The notes under the pieces: model-generated
What the model saw: only the letters and a program-made list of their open reading frames with translations
Told to the model about the DNA's origin: nothing
Databases searched by the model: none
Shown here: piece by piece, positions 36,599 through 44,379 of the stretch
Numbering within the stretch: the stretch's first letter is position 1
How the letters are laid out: each line of letters opens with the position of its first letter
Assembly: GCA_009781755.1 (NCBI GenBank)
Contig: WQVD01000014.1
Location: 1-62,580, forward strand
Reading direction: 5' to 3'
Length of the DNA stretch: 62,580 bases
Source of the DNA: Defluviitaleaceae bacterium
Lineage (GTDB): Bacteria > Bacillota > Clostridia > Lachnospirales > WQUN01
Program-made: the position numbers and the translations under genes

Positions 36599-37069
36599 TT
36601 ACACCGCAATGTTTTCGCTCCACCACTCGATGATTTTCTTGTAATCATTAATCGCAGCAGCATCAGGATTGACAAATTGGATTTCCGATGTGCAAAGGTT
36701 GTCATATGCCTTGCCGAATACGTTCTTGGTCAAGCCCGGTTCTCTGCCGCACCCGCAGGGATTGCCTTCAAATACATTACATAATTTAATATTCGCACGG
36801 ACGATGTCCTTCAGATCGTCGGGCATTGCGTCATAACCCGCTTCATTGGTCACAGGCAAGTCGCACATAACCCATTCGCCGTCCTCTTCGTTTGTACCGT
36901 CGATGATGAACAATAGACACGGCGATTTGTCATTTTTGACAAAGCGGAAACCATGGCTCCATTCGGTTGTTGGTTCCAATCCTCTGTCGGTCATAAAATC
37001 GACGATGTCCAAAGCGTTGGCGAGGGTTTCGTTTTTAAGGTGCTTGGTTAATACGTTTTTTACTTCCAT
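36599..37069 (-). CDS. Conserved hypothetical protein
   Basis: A 156-residue soluble protein of unknown function. Visible features are an N-terminal helical part (LANALDIVDFMTDRG), a middle beta-rich part with SPCLLFIIDG, and a Cys-rich loop NPCGCGREPG, with an ending WWSENIAV. The cysteines could bind a metal. GGGATGA lies upstream of the ATG. No conserved neighbour gives a clue. Confidence 0.7.
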   Translation of the reverse strand: MEVKNVLTKHLKNETLANALDIVDFMTDRGLEPTTEWSHGFRFVKNDKSPCLLFIIDGTNEEDGEWVMCDLPVTNEAGYDAMPDDLKDIVRANIKLCNVFEGNPCGCGREPGLTKNVFGKAYDNLCTSEIQFVNPDAAAINDYKKIIEWWSENIAV

Positions 37070-37096
37070 GGTGGTTTCATCCCTTCGTATGTGAAT

Positions 37097-38353
37097 TTAT
37101 TTATTGGCTGCGGTATAAACAGCCAGCACATCGGCCTTATCCAGCGGATAATAACTCCCCACTTTGCGCTTGCCAAAGAATACGCACGATTCCGCCAATG
37201 CGTCCAACACTTCGGACTGCTGCACGCCGATGCCCAACTTTGTAAAGTTCGTGGGCATTTCTATTTGGCGGAAAAATTGCTCGGTGGCGATGATGGCGCG
37301 TTCCGCCAGCATGTCGTCGGATGCTTTGGCAAGTGACGCATTATTTGCGTCCGCACAGCCCTCTTGTGCAATGTCTTTCATTTCGCCCGTCGCATACACG
37401 TTGCGCCACAGGTGCGCCATCCGCGTCGGCGGATTTTTCTCCATGACAAAGCGCGCCCACGCGCCCCACATGGTGGTCAAACTTGCTCCGTGCGCCACAT
37501 CAAATTTGCCGCTCAATTCATGCCCCAACTGATGCACACTAAAATCCATCGTGCGCCCCAACCCCGTAATCGTGTTGTGCGACAACGACCCGCACCACAT
37601 GATTTCGCTTTGGGCGTGGTAGTCGGTGGAGTCGGCCAACACACGCGGAGCATTGCGGATGACGGTGCGCAAAATGGCCGCTGCCAGCGCATCGGTCGTT
37701 TCACTCGGCGTGTCGTCATTAATATTTTCCTGCGCAAAGTACCGATCCAACGTGTGCATAAAAATATCCGCAATGCCACAAGCCAAGTGATATCGCGGAA
37801 TGGTGAAGGTAAATTCGGGGTTCATCAACGCGAACTTGGGGCGGTTAAAATCCGTACCCAACCCGCGCTTCAAGCCCGCTTCCGTATTGGTAAGCACCGC
37901 AGACATGCTCGTTTCGCTACCCGCGGCAGAAATGGTCAGCACCACACCCACCGGCGTCGAGCGCGTCAATTTCTCTGCTTGCGTCCAAAATTGCCATATG
38001 TCCGTTTCGGGGTTGGCCACGCCATGCGCAATGGCCTTGGCCGCGTCAATGGCACTGCCGCCCCCCACCGCCAACACAAAGTCCGCGCCAAACTCCAAGG
38101 CACGGCGCACCCCTTCCCGTGCGAAGGACAAATGCGGGTTGGGCGTGGCTCCGCCGTATTGCAACACGGCCAAGTTGGCTTCTTCCAACTGCGCCACAAT
38201 ACCCGCCAACGCACCCGACCTCACTACGCTGCCCTCGCCGTACACGACAATGACGCGGCTGCCGCCGTACTTGCGCACCATTTCGCCCGCGCGGGCTTCT
38301 GCACCCCGCCCGAATACCACTTCCGTGGGGGAGTAGAATTGAAAATTTAACAT
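37097..38353 (-). CDS. Iron-containing alcohol dehydrogenase
   Basis: A 418-residue group III alcohol dehydrogenase of the BdhA/YqhD type, NAD(P)H-dependent, reducing aldehydes during fermentation. The nucleotide motif is VGGGSAIDAAKAI and the metal-binding region includes ACGIADIFMHTLDRYF and the later VHQLGHELSGKFDVAHGASLT. All expected histidines are present. AAAGGAG precedes the ATG. It stands alone. Confidence 0.94.
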   Translation of the reverse strand: MLNFQFYSPTEVVFGRGAEARAGEMVRKYGGSRVIVVYGEGSVVRSGALAGIVAQLEEANLAVLQYGGATPNPHLSFAREGVRRALEFGADFVLAVGGGSAIDAAKAIAHGVANPETDIWQFWTQAEKLTRSTPVGVVLTISAAGSETSMSAVLTNTEAGLKRGLGTDFNRPKFALMNPEFTFTIPRYHLACGIADIFMHTLDRYFAQENINDDTPSETTDALAAAILRTVIRNAPRVLADSTDYHAQSEIMWCGSLSHNTITGLGRTMDFSVHQLGHELSGKFDVAHGASLTTMWGAWARFVMEKNPPTRMAHLWRNVYATGEMKDIAQEGCADANNASLAKASDDMLAERAIIATEQFFRQIEMPTNFTKLGIGVQQSEVLDALAESCVFFGKRKVGSYYPLDKADVLAVYTAANK

Positions 38354-38453
38354 CGCATGCAGCTCCTTTATTTAGAAGGTGTTCTTAACGATTATTTGCA
38401 ACGCCAGTCTAACATTCATGCACATCCAATTCAACGAACCGCTATATTTCCCC

Positions 38454-38497
38454 AAAATAAACAAGCAGGCGCGATTATCTTCGTTCCTGCTTGTTTT
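38454..38497 (-). terminator. Terminator after the two-helix membrane protein gene
   Basis: The 10-bp stem AACAAGCAGG/CCTGCTTGTT (38461-38470 with 38487-38496) is followed on the minus strand by TTTTATTTT. Confidence 0.8.
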
Positions 38498-38517
38498 GGA
38501 TGCTTTGTTGTTTCCAA

Positions 38518-39210
38518 CTACGAGGCAGTTTCATCAACCTTGTTTTTCAATCGATTGTATTCTTGCACTACCGGGTCGGGTTTGACTTTTTTGTTGGGAA
38601 TTTTCACATGTTTTATGGCTTTAATTATTATCCAACCGCCCCAAGCCAGCATTACACCAATGAATACATACCATATACGGGGGATATAATTAAACCGCAA
38701 ATAATGTTCCGCAACATCATGAATATCAGCAAATATCCATAAATGTTCCGATGGAATATAAGGCATAACTTCCCCTATTTGCGAAAACACATCATTAAAC
38801 CGCCACCACCTCGGATGCGGAAAGGACAACTGATACCCCAATAAAATGAACCAGTAAAATGCACCCATGCCTAACCACGCAATTGGATAAGCAACCATAT
38901 GCCTAAGCATGATTTGCTTGTCCTTTACATTTTGCTTGGCTTGATGCATCAATAGGACATCAGCTTCTTTTGAAGTGCTTTCATTGACATTCCTCACGCC
39001 GTTTGTGGGATATACATTTTCGTCTGTCATAGATACTTCCTCCTTTTTTAATTCGGAAGCAGTATCCGTGACATCTTGGACGAGTTGTATAGATTGCCCT
39101 TCATTCAACCAAACAGCCCTCCCACTAAGAACAAGTTGCTTTGCTCTGCGTGGATAGATCGTGCTGATTTGTTCATTTGATTGATCATAAAGCGTTACTT
39201 TTCCAATAAT
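38518..39210 (-). CDS. Two-helix membrane protein with N-terminal RRAKQLV module; possible AUU start
   Basis: The open frame reads, from an ATT at 39210, IIGKVTLYDQSNEQIS, then PRRAKQLVLSGRAVWLNE, a short soluble module, then a linker, two membrane helices (about 134-155 and 190-210 of the long form) and a charged tail. No ATG, GTG or TTG exists between the upstream stop and the conserved start of the module. AAGGAG sits 7 bases before the ATT. A second strong site (AAAAAGGAGG) precedes an in-frame ATG at 39030, which would give a 170-residue form with only the membrane part. A TTG at 39108 lacks a ribosome binding site. Function unknown. Confidence 0.6.
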   Translation of the reverse strand: MIGKVTLYDQSNEQISTIYPRRAKQLVLSGRAVWLNEGQSIQLVQDVTDTASELKKEEVSMTDENVYPTNGVRNVNESTSKEADVLLMHQAKQNVKDKQIMLRHMVAYPIAWLGMGAFYWFILLGYQLSFPHPRWWRFNDVFSQIGEVMPYIPSEHLWIFADIHDVAEHYLRFNYIPRIWYVFIGVMLAWGGWIIIKAIKHVKIPNKKVKPDPVVQEYNRLKNKVDETAS

Positions 39211-39344
39211 ACCACGACTCCTTCCGTGTAAGTTGTGATGGTTACGCTGCTGTTACGGTCATGAGTGCCTGCTCAGTGATACGCTGCCGTTTTGACCCGG
39301 GTGCCTGCCCGATACCATCATTTATAATTGCATTGGAAAGTATA
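39211..39344 (-). promoter_or_regulatory. Extended -10 promoter and repeat-containing leader
   Basis: TG-n-TATACT on the minus strand (-10 at 39339-39344) gives a leader of about 120 nt. In it the pair GCAGGCAC...GCAGCGTA occurs twice in tandem. No known riboswitch is recognised. Confidence 0.4.
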
Positions 39345-39836
39345 CCATGGCATTCTAACACAAGGCTACTGCGCTGATTCGTGATTGCAATAAAACGCCT
39401 CGCATAAGACACGCAAGCGCATTCCCTTCTGCAAGGGATGCGACTGCCTGTTGATGCGAGGCTTTTCTTTTTTGTTTGTAAACTGTATTACGTTACCTCA
39501 TGAGGGTTTGTGCCGCACCTGTGGGAAGTTGACGTCGTGGGCTAACCATCGTGCACTATGGCTTGCCCGCTTCCTTAGGGTTGGCGGGTGTTGCGGGTAC
39601 TGCAGGTGTTACACACAACAAACGCAGGGGACTCATGTGGCAGTGGCGCGGTGGAGTGGACGCACTTCCGAGGAAGTACATCTTCTTATCCGGCCATTCG
39701 GCGCGGAGTGCCTTTCGTTTGTTGTGGGGGTAGTATAACCCTTTCGGTTGGTCGCGTTTGGCTTGACACGGGCGAACGTTTGTGCTATGCGTTGCCGTTT
39801 TTATATAAACAACCCTGCGTTCTACGGCCATATATA
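39345..39836. other. Gene-free region with strong RNA-like structures
   Basis: No gene is supported in this 490 bp. It contains a hairpin at 39397-39462 (GCCTCGCAT with ATGCGAGGC) followed on the plus strand by TTTTCTTTTTT. It also contains an 11-bp perfect stem (39614-39624 with 39716-39726) closing about 90 nt. These look like a structured non-coding RNA with its terminator. They do not match tmRNA, RNase P RNA or SRP RNA signatures that I know. Confidence 0.4.
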
Positions 39837-39868
39837 AAATCCCCCAGCGCTTGGCTTGGGGGATTTTG
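39837..39868. terminator. Terminator after the lepA operon
   Basis: A stem of AAATCCCCC with GGGGGATTT around a short loop, with A and T runs at its edges. It lies 67 bp after the last lepA-operon gene on the minus strand. Confidence 0.75.
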
Positions 39869-39934
39869 CATGGCATGGATTTTAAGTCAATCTAGATTTA
39901 CTAAATTTAAATTGACCTATTTTTATTCAGCGAA

Positions 39935-40246
39935 TTAACCGACGTTACTCAAATCGGCCAACGTCTCTTGCAACGCTTGCCGCACACTATCTACGGAACC
40001 GGTTGCTTCGGCAATTTGCACTAACAGCCCAGCAAATACCAATGCGCCATGTGTGCTTTGCACATCCATGCTACCGGATGCCTTCATCCATTTGATGAAC
40101 TGCTTCGCTTCATTGGTACTATTGGCCAGCACTCGGCACATTTTAATAAAAGTTTTGAATTGCACGTCTGTCATGGTTTTCTTTCCTTTCGTTGTTTGGT
40201 CATCATCATCAAAAAGACCTATGGCCATCATGGTTGCAATATCCAT
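39935..40246 (-). CDS. Small helical protein downstream of lepA
   Basis: A 103-residue protein, mostly helical, beginning MDIATMMAIGLFDDDD. It starts 3 bp after the lepA stop with GAGGAA inside the lepA end. An alternative ATG at 40174 (MTDVQFKTF) also has an AAGGA-type site, so the start is uncertain. There are no recognisable domains. It is probably co-transcribed with lepA. Confidence 0.6.
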   Translation of the reverse strand: MDIATMMAIGLFDDDDQTTKGKKTMTDVQFKTFIKMCRVLANSTNEAKQFIKWMKASGSMDVQSTHGALVFAGLLVQIAEATGSVDSVRQALQETLADLSNVG

Positions 40247-40249
40247 GGC

Positions 40250-42049
40250 CTATTCCTCATCCAACTTCAACACATTCATAAACGCCTGCTGCGGCACTTC
40301 TACGCTGCCGATTTGGCGCATGCGCTTCTTGCCCTCTTTTTGCTTCTCCAGCAATTTCTTTTTGCGGGTGATATCGCCGCCGTAGCATTTGGCCAATACG
40401 TCTTTGCGCATGGCGCGAATGGTTTCGCGGGCGATGACACGGGCACCGATCGAGGCTTGTATGGGAATTTCGAATTGGTGGCGCGGGATTTCTTTTTTGA
40501 GTTTTTCGCACATTTTGCGGCCGCGTTCGGCGGCAGTTTTGCCGAAGACGATGAAGGACAGGGCATCGACGGGCTCATGGTGCACGAGGATATCCAACTT
40601 GACCAATTCGGCCTTCTTGTATCCAATCATTTCGTAGTCGAAGGAAGCGTAACCGCGGCTGCGGGATTTGAGCGTGTCGAAGAAGTCATAGATAATTTCG
40701 TTCAGGGGGATTTCGTAGCGCAGGGTGGCGCGGCTTTCGGTTACGTATTCCATGCCTTCGTATACGCCACGGCGTTCTTGGCACAGCTCCATGATGGGGC
40801 CGATGAATTCGGCGGGCAGCATGATTTCCGCCCGTACCATAGGCTCTTCCATGAAGTCGATGCGCGATGGGTCGGGCATGTCGTTGGGGTTGGATAGATT
40901 AATAATTTCGCCGTCGGTCATATGCACGCGGTAGATAACACTGGGCGCGGTGGTGATAAGGTCCAAATTATATTCACGCTCTAAGCGTTCTTGGATGATT
41001 TCGAGGTGAAGCAAGCCGAGGAAACCGCAACGGAAGCCGAAACCCAATGCCACGCTGGTTTCCGGTTCGAAATGGAGCGCGGCATCGTTAAGTTGGAGTT
41101 TTTCCAGCGCATCGCGCAGGTCGGTATATTTGGCACCGTCGGCGGGGAACACACCGCAATACACCATCGGCAACGCAGTTTTGTATCCGGGGAAAGGCTC
41201 GTCCGTGGGGCGCGCCACTTCCGTGACGGTATCGCCGATTTGCGTGTCGCGCACAGCTTTAATGGACGCGGTAATGTAACCCACTTCGCCCGCGCTCAGG
41301 CTGTCGGAGGGGATGAATTTGCCGGGACCGAAATAACCCGTTTCTACGATTTCGAATTGGGCACCCGTGGCCATGAACAAGGCCTTGGTGCCTTTTTTGA
41401 TGCTGCCGTTAAATACGCGGATAAATACGATTACACCCTTGTACGCATCGTATTTGGAATCGAAAATCAACGCCTTGAGCGGCGCATTGGGGTCACCCTG
41501 CGGCGGCGGGATTTTTTTGACAATGGCATCGAATACGGACTCAATGTTGAGCTTAGTCTTGGCCGAAATGAGCGGCGCGCCGTCGGTGTCCAAGCCGATG
41601 ACGTCTTCGATTTCGGACATAGTGCGTTCGGGGTCGGCGGCCACGAGGTCAATTTTGTTGATGACGGGCACGATTTCCAAGTTGTTGTCCAATGCCAAAT
41701 ATACATTCGCAAGGGTTTGTGCCTCAATGCCTTGTGCAGCGTCCACCACCAGCAATGCGCCCTCACATGCCGCCAACGACCGCGAAACTTCATATGTGAA
41801 GTCTACATGCCCCGGTGTATCGATGAGGTTGAGCATGTACTCCTCGCCGTCGGGCGCGCGATACACCAACCGCACGCTTTGCGCTTTAATCGTAATGCCG
41901 CGCTCGCGTTCCAAGTCCATGTTATCCAATACTTGCGTAGTCATTTCTCGCTGGGTCAACACGCCCGCCAATTCAATCAGGCGGTCAGCCAGCGTAGACT
42001 TGCCGTGGTCAATGTGCGCAATGATGCAAAAATTTCGTATGCGTTCCAT
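40250..42049 (-). CDS. lepA: Elongation factor 4 (LepA)
   Basis: A 599-residue ribosomal GTPase that back-translocates or helps 30S maturation. Motifs: G1 [13 protein letters not shown], switch region [24 protein letters not shown] (split over switch 1), G3 DTPGHVDF, G4 NKIDL. Domain V contains the typical [15 protein letters not shown] segment (here [29 protein letters not shown]), which is the LepA signature. AGGAG precedes the ATG. Confidence 0.97.
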   Translation of the reverse strand: MERIRNFCIIAHIDHGKSTLADRLIELAGVLTQREMTTQVLDNMDLERERGITIKAQSVRLVYRAPDGEEYMLNLIDTPGHVDFTYEVSRSLAACEGALLVVDAAQGIEAQTLANVYLALDNNLEIVPVINKIDLVAADPERTMSEIEDVIGLDTDGAPLISAKTKLNIESVFDAIVKKIPPPQGDPNAPLKALIFDSKYDAYKGVIVFIRVFNGSIKKGTKALFMATGAQFEIVETGYFGPGKFIPSDSLSAGEVGYITASIKAVRDTQIGDTVTEVARPTDEPFPGYKTALPMVYCGVFPADGAKYTDLRDALEKLQLNDAALHFEPETSVALGFGFRCGFLGLLHLEIIQERLEREYNLDLITTAPSVIYRVHMTDGEIINLSNPNDMPDPSRIDFMEEPMVRAEIMLPAEFIGPIMELCQERRGVYEGMEYVTESRATLRYEIPLNEIIYDFFDTLKSRSRGYASFDYEMIGYKKAELVKLDILVHHEPVDALSFIVFGKTAAERGRKMCEKLKKEIPRHQFEIPIQASIGARVIARETIRAMRKDVLAKCYGGDITRKKKLLEKQKEGKKRMRQIGSVEVPQQAFMNVLKLDEE

Positions 42050-42063
42050 AAAATAAATTTCTC

Positions 42064-42279
42064 CTAAAATAATGAAATAACTTCCGATGCCATGCTGAAC
42101 AGAAATAAAAATAAAAACAAGCTAACAAAGAAGATAACAAACCGCACCACGGACAATATAAATATCCGCTTGCGGTTGCGTGTCCTGACAAACGACACCG
42201 TGCTCATGGTGCGTTTTATTTTGTCAATATCAATGTCGTCTTCGTGAAACGCTGTATAAGTTACCAGCTTGTCGTCCAT
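42064..42279 (-). CDS. Small single-helix membrane protein upstream of lepA
   Basis: A 71-residue protein with an acidic start, a basic middle (RTRNRKR) and one C-terminal membrane helix ([20 protein letters not shown]). GGAG is 9 bp before the ATG. It ends 14 bp before lepA, so it heads that operon. Topology by the positive-inside rule puts the N-terminus in the cytoplasm. No family recognised. Confidence 0.6.
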   Translation of the reverse strand: MDDKLVTYTAFHEDDIDIDKIKRTMSTVSFVRTRNRKRIFILSVVRFVIFFVSLFLFLFLFSMASEVISLF

Positions 42280-42321
42280 ACAAAATCACTCCGTAATACG
42301 CGAATGTTATTATTATGCCAT

Positions 42322-42366
42322 AAAAAAAACCCCGACGCCACCTCACTTATTGGTTGCGTCAGGGTT
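42322..42366 (-). terminator. Terminator after the 42.4-43.5 kb pair
   Basis: Stem AACCCTGACGCAA with TTGCGTCAGGG-type complement and, on the minus strand, a T-run of eight. It ends the two-gene unit. Confidence 0.75.
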
Positions 42367-42383
42367 TTATAAAACATCCAATA

Positions 42384-42962
42384 TTAATCGAGCAGTTCTT
42401 CCCAATTAGGCGTGGGCATTAATACACGCATAGGAAGGCAATCAAAATTATGCTGTATTCCCCTTTCTGCAAATTCCTCAGCAGAACGAGCATGATAGTA
42501 ATTAAATATCGCCTCTATTGTTCCGGGGGGTGCAAGAAACACGATACTATCTATTGCATCAAACAGTGCATACCGCAAGTTATTTGAAATCACTATTCGG
42601 TAATAATTCTTTTCAAATTGCGTCAGCTCAGCTGTCTTTTCATCCCAGCGTAAAGATAACTCTGCCTCCAATGCATAGACGCATATGCGATTTATGCATA
42701 TAACGCGTAGATAGGGGCCAAACCGAGCACAGTAACCATCAACAATAATATCATCCCAATTTATATATGTTCCGCTTGCTAACGGAGCTATATAATGAAC
42801 TGAATTATCTAAAGAGGCATAATTACTCAAATCACAATTCCCATACGATTCATTAGGCATGCCATATACTGATACAACAAGCACAGCCACGACAGACAAT
42901 GCAATGAGAAGCAAGGCGGTGTTTTTAATAATTTTTGCGAGCCTGTGTTTCAACACAACCAC
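42384..42962 (-). CDS. Membrane-anchored hypothetical protein
   Basis: A 192-residue protein with one N-terminal membrane segment (about 15-34, ALLLIALSVVAVLVVSVYG) and an extracytoplasmic domain with several cysteines (NCDL, DGYCARF, VICINRICVY). It is AT-richer than the core genes. No family recognised. It follows the Cys-rich gene at 42983 by 20 bp, with which it is probably co-expressed. The cysteines may form disulfides outside the cell. Confidence 0.65.
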   Translation of the reverse strand: MVVLKHRLAKIIKNTALLLIALSVVAVLVVSVYGMPNESYGNCDLSNYASLDNSVHYIAPLASGTYINWDDIIVDGYCARFGPYLRVICINRICVYALEAELSLRWDEKTAELTQFEKNYYRIVISNNLRYALFDAIDSIVFLAPPGTIEAIFNYYHARSAEEFAERGIQHNFDCLPMRVLMPTPNWEELLD

Positions 42963-42982
42963 CTCCGTTTATTTTATCATTA

Positions 42983-43462
42983 TCAACCTAGAACCCCACA
43001 TCTAGAACAAGCTCGACTACCATTAAAAAAACTATCAAATCGGTGGGGGTGATTTTGGATATCACTTGACCAGGCCGCATGAATTACACTTCCGCAAAAA
43101 AAGCAGCTTACCACTATAACATATGCCGATTGATAACAAACACTGGCTGAACCAACCGGAAGTGTTAGTCTCACCCTTTCAGAAATGGGGTTATGTGCTG
43201 GACAACCGCAAATCATCGTTGATCTTCTTTCAAAATAAAAATATTCATCATCAACATAGGAGACTTCTACTATCACCCATTCATCATCCAAAAGCTGCAT
43301 GATAAAATCATTTATTTCATTTCTATCATTGCCATCTGCGCACATTAATCCAGTACAGCAATAAACACCGTTTTCACCTTCGCATGTCATTTGCAAATCA
43401 GTAAAATAAAACATTGTAGAAAATACTGACGCGATTAGAATGCCTCTGATTAGATTGTTCAT
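42983..43462 (-). CDS. Cys-rich hypothetical exported protein
   Basis: A 159-residue protein with a hydrophobic N-terminus (LIRGILIASVFSTMFYF) and 12 cysteines, including YCCTGLMC, ICGCPAH, CFFCG and CSRCG. The paired cysteines near the C-terminus could bind zinc or form disulfides. AT-rich. No family recognised. It is the first gene of a pair with 42384-42962, followed by one terminator. Confidence 0.55.
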   Translation of the reverse strand: MNNLIRGILIASVFSTMFYFTDLQMTCEGENGVYCCTGLMCADGNDRNEINDFIMQLLDDEWVIVEVSYVDDEYFYFERRSTMICGCPAHNPISERVRLTLPVGSASVCYQSAYVIVVSCFFCGSVIHAAWSSDIQNHPHRFDSFFNGSRACSRCGVLG

Positions 43463-43747
43463 GTGAATCCTCTTAAAATATTTTTTCTAAGCCTGCATTA
43501 CAATTTGCATCATGTCAAGTTTAACAGACCGTCCTTCTATATTATTTCACCAAGCCTTTTTTCACCATTTTTTACACGTACAACAAAGTATCATTTATAG
43601 AATTGACGTCATACTGCGAGCTATCAACTTTTGTTTATAATCGTTCAAACACAAATCGTTTGCACCACCCGAAAATGAAAGCTCATTTTGTTGGACACGG
43701 TCATGTTGCCACCCGCAAACCGTACATAGACATTCTATCATAGACAA

Positions 43748-43820
43748 TCCAGTTGGCCCCAATTTGGAGCCAACTGACTTTTCACAAATTTCAACCGGTC
43801 GCAAGTTGCGACCGGTTGAA
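43748..43820. repeat. Paired-hairpin intergenic element, copy 1
   Basis: Hairpin A (43750-43776, CAGTTGGC...GCCAACTG) and hairpin B (43790-43820, TTCAACCGGTCGCAA with its complement) are separated by TTTTCACAAA. See copies 2 and 3. Confidence 0.8.
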
Positions 43821-43876
43821 AAATTAAGACGACCGCACAAAAAATTACTCCCACTAATCCAACTACCCGCAAAAAA

Positions 43877-44179
43877 CGCGCAGGGTTTTTGCCGTGGCGA
43901 CAGCCGAGCGCAGCGCAGGCGAATACGAAAACGCGAGCCTTGCAATTTTTGCCGGTTTGCGATGTGCGCGAACTTAGCGGTTGGCGTTCGGCAATCTTTT
44001 TGACTCCTTGCAACGGCAATAAAAAATCCCCGCATGTCCACATGCAAGGATTCAAAAAGTTGACTAACGCAACCGCTTAGTGAGCGCGCTTCGCAAACCG
44101 GTAAAAATGCACAGCCGCGTTTTCGTATTCGCCTGCGCTGCGCTCGGCTAGGCGTCTACAACAAAAAAAACCCCGCGCG
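43877..44179. repeat. ~300-bp near-perfect palindrome next to the rpoB promoter
   Basis: The core arms 43902-43985 and 44070-44149 are inverted copies: AGCCGAGCGCAGCGCAGGCG at the left has its exact complement at the right end, and AATACGAAAACGCG, CCGGTTTGCGA and AGCGGTTG also recur inverted. The pairing continues inward (CTTTTTGA...CCTTGCA) and outward (CGCGCAGGGTTTTT with AAAAACCCCGCGCG). No ORF with recognisable protein is inside. On the minus strand the right end is terminator-like. Confidence 0.85.
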
Positions 44180-44184
44180 GGGGC

Positions 44185-44211
44185 TTGACACCTATTTACA
44201 ACTGTGATAAC
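44185..44211 (+). promoter_or_regulatory. Probable rpoBC promoter
   Basis: TTGACA (44185-44190), 15 bp, TG-n-GATAAC (-10 at 44206-44211), immediately downstream of the palindrome. The leader of about 165 nt contains a further hairpin (AACCGTTT near 44286 with AAACGGTT near 44321). Confidence 0.5.
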
Positions 44212-44379
44212 GTATGAAACTGTTCCCCATTTTGCGTGGGGGCGTGCTTTTCAAACAGCGTAACACATTAACATAGGAGGTGTCAAACCGTTTTTTTATC
44301 CCGGCCTGCAAGGCCACAACAAACGGTTGGCATCTCTTTTTCATTTCTAAATATATCATACACTTAAGGGGTTGTTTCG

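Noticed and set aside
37364..38350. 328-residue plus-strand ORF
   Set aside because: Fully antisense to the clear iron alcohol dehydrogenase gene and of shadow-type composition.
39397..39726. tmRNA, RNase P RNA, 6S RNA or SRP RNA
   Set aside because: No signature of these RNAs that I know could be matched, so no name is given.
39451..39738. 95-residue plus-strand ORF in the structured region
   Set aside because: It begins inside a terminator hairpin and has no family match or ribosome binding site.
43595..44055. Minus-strand ORFs across the palindrome and hairpin element
   Set aside because: They run through inverted repeats and carry the element-derived peptide QPVATCDRLKF seen as a by-product at other copies.
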